Origin: Luidia sarsii
Taxonomy: Eukaryota; Echinodermata; Asteroidea; Paxillosida; Luidiidae
Assembly (NCBI GenBank): GCA_949987565.1
Contig: OX465104.1
Coordinates: 3,049,474 to 3,113,473 of the forward strand
Direction: 5' to 3'
DNA: 64,000 nucleotides
The notes beneath the pieces are model-generated. The model did not search any database, was not told the origin of the DNA, and saw only the letters and a program-made list of their open reading frames with translations. A program made the position numbers and the translations under genes. Of this stretch, positions 1 to 10,082 are shown piece after piece (the first letter of the stretch is position 1; the number at the start of each line of letters is the position of its first letter).

Positions 1-175
1 CAGGACCTTTCTAAGCTACTAATACTATATGTCTTCAACACCGGTGCAGGTCCTGCTATCTAAACTGACTAAAGTGCCAAGTGCTAGGGTCAAATCACCA
101 CGTTTGATTAACAAAATTATTAAGTTTTTCTTCCATGTTTACTCAATAAACTCAAATTAAAAAATGTACTCCTAC

Positions 176-333
176 TGTACTACTGAAGTACTAAGTACTA
201 GTACTATGAGTAGTAGTACTAGTAGTACTACTAGTACTACTAGTACTAGTACTACTACTACTTAGTACTACTGTACTAGTAGTACTAGTAGTAGTAGTAG
301 TACTTTTTAGAAGTACTAGTACTGTACTACAGT
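176..333. repeat. ACT/AGT trinucleotide tract
   Basis: Mixed runs of ACT and AGT. Because AGT is the complement of ACT the tract is self-complementary in many registers and can fold into hairpins. Confidence 0.85.
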
Positions 334-461
334 AGTACCTTGTTTCATGCACTTTTCTGTATGCAACTCTTGCCGAAATGAATATACATGATGTAGAATT
401 ATTACTATATTATTAGAAATATTTTTAATCTACATTTTTTAAGTATATATTATTTACTCAC

Positions 462-762
462 ATTCCTGTACTTGTGCTGGGTTGGTTGGGGCTGAGGCTA
501 GCAGTCGAAGGCCTGGTCGTCTTTTCTAGGCCATCCAGCATGATTTCGGCCAGCTTTGCATTGGATACTCCAAGCTCATTTGCCTTGGACCTCCAGCGTT
601 TCAAGAAGGATGGCGTAAGACTAAGACTAAGAGTAGACAGAGTGTCGTCGTATCGTGCGATGCACGGAACTTCCGATTAGCCTCCGCTTTCGACCTTTTC
701 TTGGCGCTTTCTGACATGTGCTTCTTCGGCCTTCCACGATTTCCTTTCGAACTTTTCTCCAT
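462..762 (-). pseudogene. Broken first exon of a GRPKK (AT-hook-like) protein, possibly transposon-derived
   Basis: On the minus strand an ATG (762-760) opens MEKSSKGNRGRPKKHMSESA, then KKRSKAEANRKFRAS. After about 40 codons this frame runs into a stop, but the next frame continues with SFLKRWRSKANELGVSNAKL and AEIMLDGL. A good donor (GTGAGT) follows at 461-456. The basic GRPKK...EANRKF start followed by LKRW..LGVSNAKLAEIML resembles the first exon of multicopy proteins I have seen in invertebrate genomes, but I cannot name the family. The frame break suggests a decayed copy or a sequencing error; no further exons lie in the window because it would continue leftward. Confidence 0.35.
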
Positions 763-1019
763 TTTGAAAGGTCAAAAGATTATTAACCTTCCAAAAGAAG
801 TTTCAGAAGTTGAGTATAAGTTATAAGCGTGATATAAACAGAATGAATACGCGTAACGATGCACTTCACGAACTGTACACAGTGTGCACTACATGTGTGT
901 GTACAGTACATGTATAATGCACGTGTGTGTACCGTACCCGTGTGTGTGCACTAGCACATTTTTTCGGACAAACTGCGGCCGTTGACCAAGTAAGAATGAC
1001 AATCTTTTAACGGTCGTGT

Positions 1020-1244
1020 GAGGGCAGCATTCAACGAATCGCCCGAAAAACGGATTTATTGACTTATTGAGATCAAAAATAATTTCGGTGTTTGAGTAAC
1101 GATTTCTCGAAAACTACAGCATCCCAGACCGTAATATTTCAACATGAGGATTCTATCATGACCATCTACAAACTGTGTAAATTAGAAGGAAATCTGTGGA
1201 CATCGATTTTTTCCGATCTTCCCAATGTTGTATAGGGCCTTTAA
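1020..1244 (+). mobile_element. Fragment of TTAA inverted-repeat element
   Basis: Closely similar to 44430-44575 (shared catcccagaccgtaa and tctgtggacatcgat), ending cccaatgttgtatagggcc then TTTAA. Left end not visible. Confidence 0.6.
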
Positions 1245-1371
1245 GTTACGTAACTCACAAATGGTGCGTAAGTCGTGCGCCACAAAAATGCTGCACAGAA
1301 AAATGGTGAGGTGAGACCCCATCGAAGGTAAGATTTACCATAGCACTGACAGAAATCAGCAGGCAGTCAAG

Positions 1372-2191
1372 CAAAGCACTGAACATACAGTGCTAACTGC
1401 AGGTCGGGGTAGGGCAAACCATCATTGAATTACATTCTCACTGATGCAAAGCACTGAGCATACAGTGCTAACTACAGGTCAGGGTAGGGCAAACCCTCAT
1501 TGAAGTACATTCTCCCTGATGCAAAGCACTGAGCACACAGTGCTAACTACAGGTCGTGTAGGGCAAACCCTCATTGAATTACATTCTCACTGATGCAAAG
1601 CACTGAGCATACAGTGCTAACTACAGTTCGGGTAGGGCAAAACCTCATTGAATTACATTCTCACTGATGCAAAGCACTGAGCATACAGTGCTAACTACAG
1701 TTCGGGTAGGGCAAACCATCATTGAATTACATTCTGACAGATGCAAAGCACTGAGCATACAGTGCTAACTACAGTTCGGGTAGGGCAAACCCTCATTGTA
1801 TTACATTCTCACTGATGCAAAGCACTGAGCATACAGTGCTACCTACAGGTCAGGGTAGGGCAAACCCTCATTGTATTACATTCTCACTGATGCAAAGCAC
1901 TGAGCATACAGTGCTAACTACAGATCGGGGTAGGACAAACCCTCATTGAATTACATTCTCACTGATGCAAAGCACTGAGCATACAGTGCTAACTACAGAT
2001 CGGGGTAGGACAAACCCTCATTGAATTACATTCTCACTGATGCAAAGCACTGAGCATACAGTGCTACCTACAGGTCGGGTAGGGCAAACCCTCATTGTAT
2101 TACATTCTCACTGATGCAAAGCACTGAGCATACAGTGCTAACTACAGATCGGGGTAGGACAAACCCTCACTGAATTACATTCTCACTGATC
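1372..2191. repeat. 75-bp tandem array, about 11 copies
   Basis: Unit of 74-76 bp beginning tgcaaagcactgagcatac and including gggcaaaccctcattgaa. Each unit contains AGCACTG-agcata-CAGTGCT, a 7-bp-stem hairpin. Divergent single copies of the same unit occur at 59640-59780 and 16075-16110, so the array was amplified from a dispersed sequence. It ends 80 bp before an SNX29 exon. Confidence 0.92.
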
Positions 2192-2271
2192 CATAGCAGA
2201 GTCTAGTAGACACCATAGATTCTTGCTGCGGCATTCATTGTAACGAACTGTCGCCATTTCTCTTGTCCCAG

Positions 2272-2428
2272 CGGCGAGGAGGTGGAGGATTACGAGCGCA
2301 AGCTGATCCAAGTGGCCGAGATGCACGGGGAGTTGATGGAGTTCAACGACTTCCTGAGCCGACAGCTGAAGGCCAGAGACCTGACCGTCAAGAGACTCCA
2401 GGACGAGCTCATCGACCTCAGGGGACCT
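2272..2428 (+). CDS. SNX29: SNX29 exon a: end of coiled coil
   Basis: Acceptor AG at 2270-2271, donor GT at 2429-2430. The exon enters with one base completing a split codon, then reads GEEVEDYERKLIQVAEM and ends DELIDLRGP in phase 0. It is rich in Glu, Lys, Leu and Arg with heptad-like spacing, as expected for the coiled coil preceding the PX domain. It starts only about 80 bp after a 75-bp tandem array. Confidence 0.9.
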
Positions 2429-5400
2429 GTTAGTATAACCCCCCCCTCCCTCCCTCTCAATCCTACCCTGATATAGGTCCAAGGTCCAAGATCAAATGTC
2501 AGACATGAATTTTTCTGTGGGCCTTTTCCAGTATACTTGGCTCTCGTAAGAAATTACTTAAATTCCATAATGTAATGATTTGGTAATGACTAAAACCATG
2601 CAGCTTTCTGATAATCCTTTTTTGTGTTCACTCCTCCACACTTCTCTCTTTGATCTTTCCCCCTCTTCTCACTAATCCCTACCCTACTCCTTGCCCTTCC
2701 CTTTGATCTCACCCTACACCCTACCAGCTTTACTCTTTGTCCTTTGTTTCTCATCCGTGTCCTATTCACTCTCTTCCCCCTTCCTTCGTGTACATGTATC
2801 TGTTTTGTCTTTGTCACTCTGCCTTTAAGAAAGGTCCTGCTAGGATCGAAACATCAGGCCCACTAAATTTTTAGAAATCCAAATTTTGTTGAAGTAACTT
2901 TAATACTCAAGTGGAAGTAAATACCAGTATCAGACATGTTGTGAACTTGTAGTGCTTGGAATGCTGCCATTTTCATGAAAAGTGGAATTTTGTATGAATT
3001 TCCAACGGTCATTTTAAAATGACTTTTGGAAAAAAAAAACATGCTTACCAGCCTTCAATGCCCTACACACCATTTGCACAACTCAAACATGGTCCATTCA
3101 GAATGACTGGTAACTGTTTCAAGCTTTACTCCAGTTAAACGCACGGTGGCGCTATTGAAAAGTCTGCTAGGTGCATTTTATGATCCTGGAAGCTGACACA
3201 GTTTGATGTAAAAATGAGCCAGTTTTTCGCCATTTTCTCACGACATGGTTGACGGATTGAGCTGAAACTTTCACAGGTGTGTTATTTCATGCATATGCTG
3301 GATTAGACATAATTATGGACGCGTTTCCTAAGACCTTTACCAATGGTGTGTAGGGCCTTTAACCTGGTGTCGCTGCATACTTCCCCCATTGTTGATTTCA
3401 CTCTGCAAACCCTCCTTGAAACACGTCGGCCTTCTCTGTCTGCAGTTACCTCGGGACCAGACGGCTGCCATGCTGAACTACGGCGCTGAGAGGTTCGTAC
3501 CAGCTTCATCCCCTCTGTCATCTCGGTCATAATATGCCTGCCTCCCTGCCCCTGTGGTTCTGTCCTCGTTCTTTTTTGACTCTGAGAAAGGTCTTACACC
3601 GATTAGAACATAATCCCTCTGTTTTAGAACATAAACCAAAGGTTTTACTACAGTTAGTTGGTTGTATGTCATTAAAAGCCGGGGTGTGATTCCTGGAGAT
3701 GAACAGCAGTTAATGGTTGAATAGCTTCTGACTGAAAGTTCAACAGGAATACCCCAAAAATGAAATACCCAGGAGAAAGAGAAATGACAAGCATGTACGA
3801 CGAAATTTGAATAAGAGGAAGAAGAGAATTTGTCCTTTACAGAAGTTGAGCGTCTTGACATAGGATGAGTCACCCTTCCTAAGATGCATTTCAGCATTTC
3901 TTCAAATCGTGGGTCTTGTCAGATCTTTACACAAACAAAGGAAAAACCGATTGTGAACTCTTGAAAAAATTTAAAAATTGACAAAAACAAAATTTGACTG
4001 GAACCCGAGACCTCTGGATTAACATACCAGTGCTCTTACCATCTAAGCTATCCAGCCCTTAGATGGTGTTCTTTCCCTTATTGTTAACTAGTCTTTGCCG
4101 GGTTAGTCCAATTTTCTTGACAGAGATATTGTTTGTTCTTGTTTGTTTTCTTCTGATGTACAGTGATTCCAATCCGTCCAACCATCGAGCTTTAGTGAAT
4201 ATCTGGATTCCGTCTGCTTTCCTCAGGGGGAAGGGGAGTGATGCCTTCCATGTCTACCAGGTGAAATAACAGGCTATTTGGGTGTGGCATTGGGTGTGGC
4301 ATGGGGTGTGGTATGGGGTGTGGCATGGGATGTGACATGGGGTGTAGCATGGGGTGTGGCTTGGAAAGTGGCATGGGGTGTGGCATGGGGTGTGGTGTGG
4401 GTGTGGCATGCGGTGTGGCATGGGCTGTGGCATGGGTGTGGCATGCGGTGTGGCATGGGGTGTGGTGTGGGTGTGGCATGGGATGTGACATGGGGTGTAG
4501 CATGGGGTGTGGCTTGGAAAGTGGCATGGGGTGTGGCATGGGGTGTGGCATGGGGTGTGGCATGGGGTGTGGCATGGGCTGTGGTATGGGGTGTGGCATG
4601 GGGTGTGGTGTGGGTGTGGCATGCGGTGTGGCATGGGGTGTGGCATGGGGTGTGGTATGGGGTGTGGCATGGGTGTGGCTTGGGAAGTGGCATGAGAAGT
4701 GGTATAGGGTGTGGCATGGGAAGTGGCATGGGGTGTGGCATGGGAAGTGGCATGGGGTGTGGCATGGGAAGTGGCATGGGAAGTGGCATGGGAAGTGGCA
4801 TGGGAAGTGGCATGGGAAGTGGCATGGGGTGTGGCATGGGTGTGGCATGAAGTGTGGCATGGGAAGTGGCATGGGGTGTGGCATGGGAAGTGGCATGGGG
4901 TGTGGCATGGAAAGTGGCATGGGAAGTGGCATGGGGTGTGGCATGGGAAGTGGCATGGGGTGTGGCATGGGTGTGGCATGGGAAGTGGCATGGGAAGTGG
5001 CATGGGCTGTGGCATGGGAAGTGGCATGGGAAGTGGCATGGGAAGTGGCATGGGAAGTGGCATGGTGTGGCATGGTGATTTCTCCTCGACACAAACATCA
5101 TGTTATATACGGTATCTATGATGCAACACAATACTGGCCGCTATACATTTTCAAATCTGCCACACAACCTCAACCAGCAGGAGTTGTTCCCTGTATTTTT
5201 TGGCAGCAGGCAATAGGGCAAAGCACGAAGCACTTATTACGATGAGTATGGAAAACCTAAATTGTTGGTCTGCCTCCCCCCCCCCCCTCCCTCAGATCTA
5301 TGTCAGAATCCGCGATGAGGAGTGGAACGTCTACCGTCGCTACACGGAGTTCAGGGACCTTCACCTGCAGATACGCAAGGACAACGCCATCGTCAACACC

Positions 5401-7403
5401 TTTGACTTTCCTCCCAAGAAGGCAGTCGGCAACAAGGTATTGGGCTTGCAAGACATTCCTGCTCTATGGGACACGGAGGTCTTTGTCGATTGAATCTGGA
5501 CAATTTTTTTAAAAGGTCGAGAGGCTGAGGCGATTTCGATCCTAGCAGGACCATTCTCCCAGAGAGAGGTCCAGGCTACGATCGAAACCTCAGCCGTTCG
5601 AAATTGAACTTGGATAGAAAGAGGGCTGGGACGCAAAACCAGAGGTCTCGGGTTCAAGTCCTGGTCTAGTCTACGTTTTTGTTGCCATTTTTGTTTCTTC
5701 AAAATGTTGCTTTCAAAAGTTTCCAGTCAGTTTTTCCTTTGTATGATTTGAATTGAAAAAGCTGCGTCTACTTTGTGTGATCCCCGAGCTGCTGTGGCCA
5801 GGTGTACAACAATTGGTTGTTTACATCTGAATGAAAGCGGGGGTGTGATCCCTGGAGATATTCGGCAGTTAATGATTGAATTGCTTCTGACAGGCACCCC
5901 CCCCCCCCCCCACCCCGGTAAAGACCTTCATAGGTTGGATTAAAATGTTATTAAATTTTTTAAAACCTGCACCCTATTTTTGTGTGGTCCCTGTCGTCTC
6001 AGTGTCAGAAGTTTGTCCTTTTTTTCCCCAGGATTCCAAATTTGTGGAGGACAGGAGGAAGAAGTTGCAGCATTACATCCGGCGTGTCGTCAATTACCAC
6101 GTTGAGAACACCAATAGACTGACCAATAACCCCTGCAAAGAAGTGCTTCTGGCTGTCTTTCCCTTCTTTATGTAAGTCATGTACCCTGGAACCATTTTCA
6201 GAAAGCCGCTTAAATCCCCTACACAACATTGGTAAGATTGGAGCTTCTTGCAGAAGGGACAACTCCATGCATTGTCTGGGCCCAGCTGAATGAAAAAAAA
6301 AAAAAAACCATGGGAAACTTTCATCACAACGTGATGCCAAAAATGTCCCAAACTGCGGTATTAAAGGCACTACACAACATTGGTAAGATCGAAAAACAGA
6401 AATGTTCACAGATTTACATGAGAACTTAGACAGTTTGAAGATGGTGATAGTAGAAACCTCGCACTGAAATATTTCTGTCTAAAATGCTGTATTTTTTAGA
6501 AAAGAGTAAAGAAATTATTTACGCCTCACCCTGAGATTTTTCGGAACAATACGTTGAATGCTGCATTTCGCAAAACAAATGAAGCGGTTTTTCAAGATGT
6601 ACTCGAGACTCGGTTGGCGGATTGAGCTGAAATGTTCACAGGTGTGCTATTTCATGCATATGTTGGATCAGACAAAGTTTGGATGCTATTCTTTAATCTC
6701 GACCAATTTTGTGTAGGGGCTTTAAGTGCCAAAATGTGCTTCACCGCAAAAAGTCATGAGCCACAGGATCCCCTTGCCAACCCAAACTTCACCGATGTTT
6801 CACGCTAAGCAAAGAAGAGTGGAATACAAGTCAAAAGCAATGGACATCACATTGCGGGGCACTTTCTAATCCTGCTTAATACACAAGGAAGACTTTTCCT
6901 GCTTAGCAGATTTTCACGCTTAGGCAGCTCTATGAAATTGGGCCCTGGTCATTGCCTCGGTGCCCCTGGTCATTGCCAAACAATTTTTTGAAAACAGCCA
7001 AGAATGCTTGACAGGACCAGGAGAACTCTGGCTTAGAGCACTGGTATGTTCAAGCCAGAGGTCTCGGGTTCGAGTCCTGCAGTCGATTTCATCAAACCCA
7101 TCGTAACTTACGATCCATTGCAAGACTTTGGCAATGCACAAAAAAACCCATATGGCCAATTTCAACTTACAATGGGCTATCATTCGTAAGTTGAATTACG
7201 ATGCATCGTAAGGCTTTGTGAAATCCAGCCCCGGTCCTGTGAAATTCCCTCAGCTATTTTCACAGCGATTTGTTTTGTTTCCTTTTTACACTAGGGATGA
7301 ACCGACCAGGCTGCAGTCGAGATCCTCAAATGCCAACAGATCCAACAAACTGGTCGCCGGCCGAAAACCAGTGAGCGGTACGCCGACTTACGACGGATTA
7401 TGA
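2272..7403 (+). CDS. SNX29: SNX29 (sorting nexin 29), 3' part of gene, six coding exons
   Basis: Spliced CDS join(2272-2428, 3446-3492, 4164-4260, 5296-5436, 6032-6171, 7295-7403). Each inferred intron begins GT and ends AG, and the reading phase is kept across all six exons to TGA at 7401-7403. The product begins with a charged heptad-like segment (EDYERKLIQVAEMHGEL), the end of the SNX29 coiled coil, then passes through a linker into a PX domain: ALVNIWIPSAFLRGKGSDAF, then RRYTEF, PPKK and FVEDRRKKLQHYIRRV, and ends in a short basic, Ser-rich tail. PX domains bind phosphoinositides, usually PI3P on endosomes; the Arg-Arg-Tyr and PPKK segments are the expected lipid-contact regions. Vertebrate SNX29 also has an N-terminal RUN domain, which would lie upstream of this window. 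The gene is therefore partial at its 5' side only. Introns carry an expanded 12-bp array and SINE fragments. Identification rests on remembered family sequence; the WIPSxFLRGK...AFHVYQ block is especially characteristic. Confidence 0.93.
2620..2905 (+). mobile_element. Dispersed GGATCGAAAC retroposon-like element
   Basis: Pyrimidine-rich left part, then aaggtcctgctaggatcgaa and cactaaatttttag. A similar full-length arrangement is found at 60145-60410 and, inverted, at 34730-35010. Confidence 0.65.
3056..3362 (+). mobile_element. TTAA inverted-repeat element, CACACCATT subfamily
   Basis: Begins aatgccctacacaccattt and ends accaatggtgtgtagggcc-TTTAA, an inverted repeat of about 18 bp. A second copy of the right half is at 51741-51923. 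Confidence 0.65.
3446..3492 (+). CDS. SNX29: SNX29 exon b: short linker exon
   Basis: A 47-nt exon with acceptor cttctctgtctgcag and donor gttcgt. It reads LPRDQTAAMLNYGAE and leaves two bases (AG) of a split codon. It joins the preceding phase-0 exon and the next exon in frame. The linker is poorly conserved in the family, so support comes from splice signals and frame continuity. Confidence 0.72.
3978..4110 (-). mobile_element. tRNA-like SINE fragment
   Basis: Reverse complement shows tggatagcttagatggtaag (A-box-like) and ggtctcgggttccagt (B-box-like). Same family as 8301-8425, 33225-33395, 50175-50310 and 60470-60640. Confidence 0.7.
4164..4260 (+). CDS. SNX29: SNX29 exon c: start of PX domain
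   Basis: Acceptor AG 4162-4163, donor GT 4261-4262. The first base completes the split AGT codon, then the exon reads DSNPSNHRALVNIWIPSAF and ends AFHVYQ in phase 0. RALVNIWIPSAFLRGKG is the signature first strand region of the SNX29 PX domain. The donor lies 18 bp before the long 12-bp array. Confidence 0.92.
4279..5078. repeat. 12-bp minisatellite (GGTGTGGCATGG / GGAAGTGGCATG)
   Basis: About 65 copies of a 12-bp unit in the SNX29 intron before exon d. The left half is dominated by the GTGT form, the right half by alternating GTGT and GAAGT forms. A 12-bp period keeps all six frames open, which produces long four-residue-repeat open frames of no coding value. Confidence 0.95.
5296..5436 (+). 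CDS. SNX29: SNX29 exon d: PX domain core
   Basis: 47 codons, phase 0 on both sides. Acceptor AG 5294-5295 follows a C-rich tract; donor GT 5437-5438. It encodes IYVRIRDEEWNVYRRYTEF, which holds the lipid-binding RRYTEF motif, and ends with the FPPKKAVGNK proline-lysine loop. Confidence 0.95.
5590..5930 (+). mobile_element. SINE fragments
   Basis: ccagaggtctcgggttcaag (B-box-like) at 5640-5660 followed by the family tail, then a head fragment ggggtgtgatccctggagat at 5841. A GGATCGAAAC fragment adjoins at 5527-5590. Confidence 0.6.
6032..6171 (+). CDS. SNX29: SNX29 exon e: C-terminal half of PX domain
   Basis: Acceptor AG 6030-6031 after a T-rich tract, donor GTAAGT from 6172. It reads DSKFVEDRRKKLQHYIRRV and ends LLAVFPFF plus two bases of a split Met codon. 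FVExRRxxLQxYxRxV is the conserved PX helix of SNX29 proteins. Confidence 0.94.
6210..6242 (+). mobile_element. End fragment of TTAA element
   Basis: TTAA followed by atcccctacacaacattggt, the left end only, 150 bp before a full copy. Confidence 0.6.
6361..6725 (+). mobile_element. TTAA-flanked inverted-repeat MITE, copy 1
   Basis: About 365 bp between TTAA sites. Left end ggcactacacaacattggt, right end accaattttgtgtaggggc; the two are inverted copies. Interior shared with the copies at 23490, 44578, 57670 and 62287. No open frame of note. Confidence 0.88.
6770..6955. mobile_element. Dispersed GGGCCCAATTTCATAGAGCTGC-end element, partial
   Basis: Ends cagctctatgaaattgggcc. Related pieces at 23395-23440, 51610-51950 and 62690-62885. 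Interior holds gcttttgactcgtattccac-like sequence in those copies. Confidence 0.5.
7079..7232 (+). mobile_element. CTTACGAT palindromic MITE, copy 1
   Basis: Ends gtcgatttcatcaaaccc and gctttgtgaaatccagccc form an imperfect inverted pair; interior has several inverted cttacgat/atcgtaag blocks. Confidence 0.8.
7295..7403 (+). CDS. SNX29: SNX29 last coding exon and stop
   Basis: Acceptor ttttacactag ending at 7294. The first base completes Met, followed by DEPTRLQSRSSNANRSNK, a short basic Ser-rich tail, and TGA at 7401-7403. The tail is low in conservation; frame continuity and position support it. No clear AATAAA lies in the next 1.5 kb, so the 3' end is not placed. Confidence 0.85.
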
Positions 7404-8300
7404 GAGTAACTCAGAGTGCGCAAAGCGCTCAGATCCACGTTAACGGTACTGATAATTGTTTCTCCTCCAAAACGCTTGTACTAAAATGGTCCCTTTTTTT
7501 ATATCATGCATAATATATGGTGTTTTTTTTACGAGACCCAATTTTTTTATATTGTTGTTTTTTAAGTGGAATTGTTTGTCTGCTGTGAGGTGCAAGCTGA
7601 AGACACTGTGATCGTATTGTCAAATAAGACAAAGGGCCTATGTGCGGGTGTAATTACAAAGCTTGTCCAATGCTTCTTCTTTTTTTATACATATAAAACA
7701 CTTAGCTGAACAATAGCCCTCAAGAATTTAAGATAAAAATCCCGAAGGCCAATCAATGGTCTCTGAAATTTTCTCACCTCAAAAGTTATAAAAAGTTATG
7801 GTAAAATGAATGCTTAAAAAGAATTGGTTGATTATGTAAGGAGAAATGTATGTACCGGTACTCGGTCATTTGAAGGCTTGAAGAGCAGAGCAGGAGATTG
7901 TACCAACGACATGGTCAGGGAGACTAGTCCAAATTCTAACAGCCACGTGGATAAAACTTCCTTACACAGCCCTTTTGCACACATTATTTCTAAGCATGAT
8001 TTGTAACACCACCCCCCCCCCCCCCCTCCACCACCCCCGGGTTCCATTTTCAGATCCTGAGCCGAGACCCCAGACCCTAAATGAGAGTCGGCCATCACTT
8101 TCTCATAAATCTGAATCAGCTAGGTTTGTCCAAAATTTGGGAAGCTTACTCCCGCCAAAAGAAAGAAAAATGGTGCAGATTGTTACAATTTTTACATTAA
8201 GTGCCTATGGCTCAAAATTTGGTAGAACTAGCAGTGTATACCTTCCAGTGTACCTAAAAACAGGGTAAAGATTTGCTCTTCCGGTTCCAATTTGAAAAAT

Positions 8301-8425
8301 GTCAAACAAAACTTTGACTGGACTGAAATCCGAGACTACTGGATTAACGTACCAGCGCTCTTACCATCTGAGCTATCCAGTCCTTAGATGGCGGCCTTCC
8401 CAAATAGTCAACTAGTCTTTGCCAG
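8301..8425 (-). mobile_element. tRNA-like SINE fragment
   Basis: Reverse complement contains tggatagctcagatggtaag and the ggtacgttaatccagtagtc segment of the family. Confidence 0.7.
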
Positions 8426-9202
8426 GATGGGGCACGGTATATATATTTTTTATTTTTTTTTAAATCGCCAATCCCGAATACCATTAGTTGGGTACAATCA
8501 CTGGTTTCAAATTTAAGAGCAGAAAGATGATTATGTTTTGTTTTTGAATACATTTATGTCGGTACTTTTCGGTTTTTTTTACTCAAGATTGAATGTGTTT
8601 TTCAACATTGTTATATTATGTACATAAAGACTTGAGGCTTTTTCTCATTACAAAGTGCGGACATTTATTATAACGATGCGACATATATACACTTGATTGA
8701 TTATACACTTGAATGATTTGTTTGTGAATGTGAAGCTGCTGATGGTCTTAAGCATTTAACAATTTTTTTCTAAATTTGAATGATACCTCAGGTACAGGGT
8801 AGAGAATCCTGTTTTATGGGCTAAAAGACTGTTACTATTACACAGGGAGATGCTACGTAGCCCACGTTGGGTCTGGCACCAGATCCCACCACCTATTCAG
8901 ATATAGAGATTTGTGCTATCACAATTTAGTCTGGTTGCGGGTCGTACATTTCTTTCTGATTACTTCAACTGGTTTGGCAACATTGGGGGTAGATGTCCGT
9001 AATAGTATCTTCAACAAATAAACGCGATTATTTGGAAAGGTGTCACTAATAGTGGAGTCCAAATCGTGATTCAAATCCCACCAATAATCGTGTTTATTGC
9101 GTGCTCAAAGAACAGAAGTGGAGTTTGAATCGCGATCAAATCACGATCCAAATAATCGCATTTATTAGGGGCCTTGGAAATGGCCCTGCTGTAGACTATC
9201 CA

Positions 9203-9350
9203 GTGGTCAATTTCCTCAAACCCTTCGTAACTTACGATCAATCGCATGACAATGAGCACAGAAACCATACAGCCCTATCACAAGTTACGATGGGTTATCC
9301 ATTGTAAGTTGAGTTACGATGCATCGTACGGCTTTGAGAAATCCAGCCCA
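9203..9350 (+). mobile_element. CTTACGAT palindromic MITE, copy 2
   Basis: From gtcaatttcctcaaaccc to gctttgagaaatccagccc with the inverted acttacgat/atcgtaagt interior, diverged. Confidence 0.75.
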
Positions 9351-9871
9351 GATTTCTCGGTAATATTTGAAGGCCTGCACAGTGGAAACACAGTGTAGAA
9401 TGCTTGTGGTGACACTGCGTAGCTAATCTATTTCGAAAAATAGTTTGTGCATTTAATCTCCTTCAAGAGCGAGTGTGGTAAGGCTTTGTGAAAACTATCC
9501 TGGGCTTGTTCTGAAACCACAGAGTGGCCTCATCACGTCACTCCCATCACATCTTGGCTCCAGAGGCTGGTTGCATTTGGAGTACCATAAAAAAATATAT
9601 AAAATCAATGGTCCGGGATGTATGTTCAGACCGCAAACAATGGCCTCCTTCCCAGCTTGCATAATTAGTCGCTCTTTGTTTTTTTTTGTCTTCAGATGAC
9701 AAACGTTGATTCAAATCTTGCCTTATATCTGGTTTGCTACCATCCATACCATGCTGTATTGCCTATGGGGGATGTTGTGTGTGAAATTGCTGTTTGACAG
9801 AGGGATTGTTTTATTCAATGTTGCTATTTATACTTGAATTGTTGAAGGGTGTTATTTGTTTTGTTCTGTTT

Positions 9872-10082
9872 TCTTTCCTTTTCCTTTTCCCTTTCCCTTT
9901 CCCTTTTCCTTTTCATTATCCTTTTTCTTTTCCCTTTTCCCCTTTCCCTTTCCCTTTCCCTTTCCTTTTCCTTTTCCTTTTCCTTTTCCCTTTCCTTTTC
10001 CTTTTCCTTTTCCTTTTCCTTTTCCTTTTCCCTTTCCTTTTCCTTTTCCTTTTCCTTTTCCTTTTCCTTTTTTGCTTTCGCT
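9872..10082. repeat. (TTTTCC)n polypyrimidine tract
   Basis: About 210 bp of cttttcc repeats, all pyrimidine on the + strand apart from one cattatc interruption, with mirror symmetry that permits triplex DNA. Source of long Phe/Ser/Pro frames. Confidence 0.93.

Larger units (their letters stand above)
1..2271 (+). other. SNX29 intron sequence, left edge
   Basis: Contains an ACT/AGT trinucleotide tract, the broken minus-strand exon, a fragment of a TTAA inverted-repeat element ending at 1244, and a 75-bp array. No further SNX29 exon recognised. Confidence 0.5.
7404..9871. other. SNX29 downstream region
   Basis: AT-rich DNA with no recognised gene. Holds a SINE (8301-8425) and a CTTACGAT element (9203-9350). 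SNX29 3' UTR probably occupies the first part. Short frames here look random. Confidence 0.5.

Noticed and set aside
4192..5245. Several open frames of 136-314 codons on both strands
   Set aside because: They are the six-frame reading of a 12-bp minisatellite; every frame is a four-residue repeat and the real SNX29 intron spans it.
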